Shown here piece by piece: positions 62,675 through 64,000 of a stretch of 64,000 nt of DNA; position 1 is the first letter of the stretch; every line of letters starts with the position of its first letter. The stretch covers positions 1 through 64,000 of the forward strand of contig NZ_JAPCID010000033.1 in the NCBI RefSeq assembly GCF_027587175.1, in the 5' to 3' direction. Origin of the DNA: Solirubrobacter deserti. Lineage in GTDB: Bacteria > Actinomycetota > Thermoleophilia > Solirubrobacterales > Solirubrobacteraceae. The notes under the pieces are model-generated. The model was not told where the DNA came from, did no database searches, and worked only from the letters and a program-made list of their open reading frames with translations. The position numbers were made by a program, and so were the translations under genes.

Positions 62675-64000
62675 GTGACCGACGCCTTGACCGCGGCGGC
62701 GGGCGTGCTCGTCGCCGAAACCGCCGACGACGAACTGGTCGTCGTGCTGTCGTCGGTTTGGAAGGACGTCGTCGTCACGGCGAAGTCGCTGGAAGATCTC
62801 CTGGCCGAAGGCCTGCTCACTCGCGCTGTCGACCCGGGGCGCGATCACCTACGCGGTTGGGCGGCCGGCTGGCCTGACGAGCGAGAGGACACGCTGCTCG
62901 TGGCCCTTGAGAGCGCACTGTTTCTGCCCGCCGCGCTCAGCCGCCAGGAACGCCGGATCGCCTGCGCTCGCTTCATCGGCTCGTGCCCTCCCCCGCTGGC
63001 GAAGGTTCTCCGGGACGTCCTCCGTGGAATGACCCGGCTGCTCGCCCTCACGCCATCTCACGATTTCAGCCCGTCGCCGCCGGCCGACGCCCGCGATCCG
63101 CACCTCTTAGGGCCCGGTGGGAGTTGGCAGCGGATCGCGCTCGACGCGCCGACCGGCCCGCTCGCGCCGGCGCGCTGGGTACGGTCGCGCCTCGTGGCGG
63201 GACAGCACATCGCCATTGCCGAGGTCCTGCCCTCCTTGGGTGCGCTCGACGCGCCTACGATGACCGGCACCGGCATCCGTGCCGACGAGGAGTCGGCGAA
63301 GCTGGTGGCGATCGCGGAAGCACACGAGCGGCACGCCGCGGGATCGATCGACAGTGGGTCACTGGTCGTCGCTGCACTCTCGGACCGCGACGACGCCGTC
63401 GCGCCCGACCGTTTCGTCGCCTTTGCGGACTGGCAACTCGATAAGCACCGCGATCTCGCTCCCTTCTCGCCGGACGAGCGTCGACTCTGGGTGCGCTGTC
63501 AAGCCGCGGACGGCAGCTCGAAGCTCGTCCTCGCCGACCTCATCTTCTATCCGTTCGGCACCGGGGAAGCGCAGCGACACGTCGGCGCGACCTCGTCCGG
63601 GGTCGCGGCCCACCGCACGCCTCAGGCCGCTCGAGCCGCGGCGTGGGAGGAGCTGCTGGAGCGCGACGCGTTCATGCGCCATTGGCTGGCGCGGACGCCC
63701 GGAAGGCGGCTCGCCGGCGTACCGCGCTCGGCGGAGCTGGATGGCATGAGCGAAGACCTCCGGTCAGCCGGCTGGACCGTCCACATGGTGCAACTCGGGA
63801 CGACGCCCTCGGTGGCGGCCTTCTGCGCCGTGGCGGAGCGCGACGGGAACCTTGTACTGGGCGCATCGGTGGGTGACCCGGCGCAAGCGTGCTGCGCCGC
63901 GCTCCGGGAGTCGTGGGCGGGCGTGCGACTTCCGCGAGAGCGCGAGGTGGTGCCGGAGCCCGACGAGGTCCGCAGCCCGAGTGATCATCGCCGCCTCTAT
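62675..64000 (+). CDS. YcaO-domain azoline-forming enzyme (partial, runs off the window)
   Basis: At least 442 codons are open from GTG 62675 to the end. The first 190 residues are a variable N-terminal region. Then GTGIRADEESAKLVAIAEAHE (near 198-220) and SSGVAAHRTPQAARAAAWEE followed by LLERDAFMRHWLA match the YcaO ATP-binding and catalytic text. In TOMM clusters YcaO cyclodehydratase makes azolines from Cys, Ser or Thr with ATP. No separate partner (E1/ThiF-like) is seen in the window; the N-terminal region may take that role. The C-terminus lies beyond the window. Confidence 0.85.
   Translation, partial: MTDALTAAAGVLVAETADDELVVVLSSVWKDVVVTAKSLEDLLAEGLLTRAVDPGRDHLRGWAAGWPDEREDTLLVALESALFLPAALSRQERRIACARFIGSCPPPLAKVLRDVLRGMTRLLALTPSHDFSPSPPADARDPHLLGPGGSWQRIALDAPTGPLAPARWVRSRLVAGQHIAIAEVLPSLGALDAPTMTGTGIRADEESAKLVAIAEAHERHAAGSIDSGSLVVAALSDRDDAVAPDRFVAFADWQLDKHRDLAPFSPDERRLWVRCQAADGSSKLVLADLIFYPFGTGEAQRHVGATSSGVAAHRTPQAARAAAWEELLERDAFMRHWLARTPGRRLAGVPRSAELDGMSEDLRSAGWTVHMVQLGTTPSVAAFCAVAERDGNLVLGASVGDPAQACCAALRESWAGVRLPREREVVPEPDEVRSPSDHRRLY

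Overview
The window is GC-rich bacterial DNA. Its chromosomal part has an actinobacterial character: sigma/anti-sigma pairs of the SigK/RskA kind, TANNNT promoters placed directly on start codons, and high GC at third codon positions. The gene set and style suggest the Solirubrobacter/Conexibacter branch (Thermoleophilia). That placement is inference; the window has no rRNA or marker gene to test it.

Region 1 (1-17713) looks like ordinary chromosome. It carries an HD-GYP phosphodiesterase, xseB, an AcuI-type reductase, an FHA protein, a 3-hydroxyacyl-CoA dehydrogenase, a CNNM/CBS membrane protein, pterin dehydratase, a BtuF-like protein, a rhomboid protease, a DrrAB-type ABC exporter with its divergent TetR regulator, two sigma-factor operons, a PlsC-GpsA fusion, an epimerase and a GAF-GGDEF-EAL-GAF protein. 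Packing is extreme: convergent neighbours share a CTAG as both stop codons, and one divergent pair shares a CATG as both start codons. A 382-bp gap at 4131-4512 holds a good promoter followed by hairpins with identical C-rich loops, a strong candidate for a small RNA of 6C-RNA type.

Region 2 (17771-28300) starts at tRNA-Thr(UGU) and is accessory. It has poorly known genes (DUF429, two proteins with an RNxxxH HEPN motif, DUF4238, one frameshifted DUF3644 gene), a tyrosine recombinase with an unusual helix-turn-helix insert, and a small HTH protein that could be its excisionase.

Region 3 (28880-44860) is a defence island. A tightly coupled minus-strand operon (40683 to 30190) encodes two unknown proteins, a NERD-UvrD helicase, DrmA, DrmB and another unknown protein. 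It is DISARM-like but has no DrmC. An NgoMIV-family endonuclease lies just downstream of it and a C5-cytosine methyltransferase just upstream. A vsr gene, a second methyltransferase and a NaeI-family endonuclease follow on the plus strand. NaeI and NgoMIV both cut GCCGGC, and the two methyltransferases share the same target-recognition stretch, so two unrelated nucleases of the same predicted specificity surround the DISARM-like core.

Region 4 (44961-48121) has a sigma factor, a membrane-anchored NERD-like protein, and a sigma factor fused to a zinc anti-sigma motif and a membrane segment. Region 5 (48141-61059) is a plasmid- or ICE-like module with strong GAAAGGA ribosome sites: PD-(D/E)XK nuclease, SNF2 helicase (frameshifted), MoxR ATPase, VWA protein with HETFH, ParB-like protein, HTH/zinc protein and lytic transglycosylase. 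Region 6 (61525 to the end) is the start of a thiazole/oxazole-modified peptide cluster: a 61-residue precursor with six cysteines, a SagB-like dehydrogenase and a YcaO cyclodehydratase that runs off the window.

Three genes (24972, 28911 and 52929) each read through if one base is restored in a C or G run. Sequencing error should be excluded before calling them pseudogenes.
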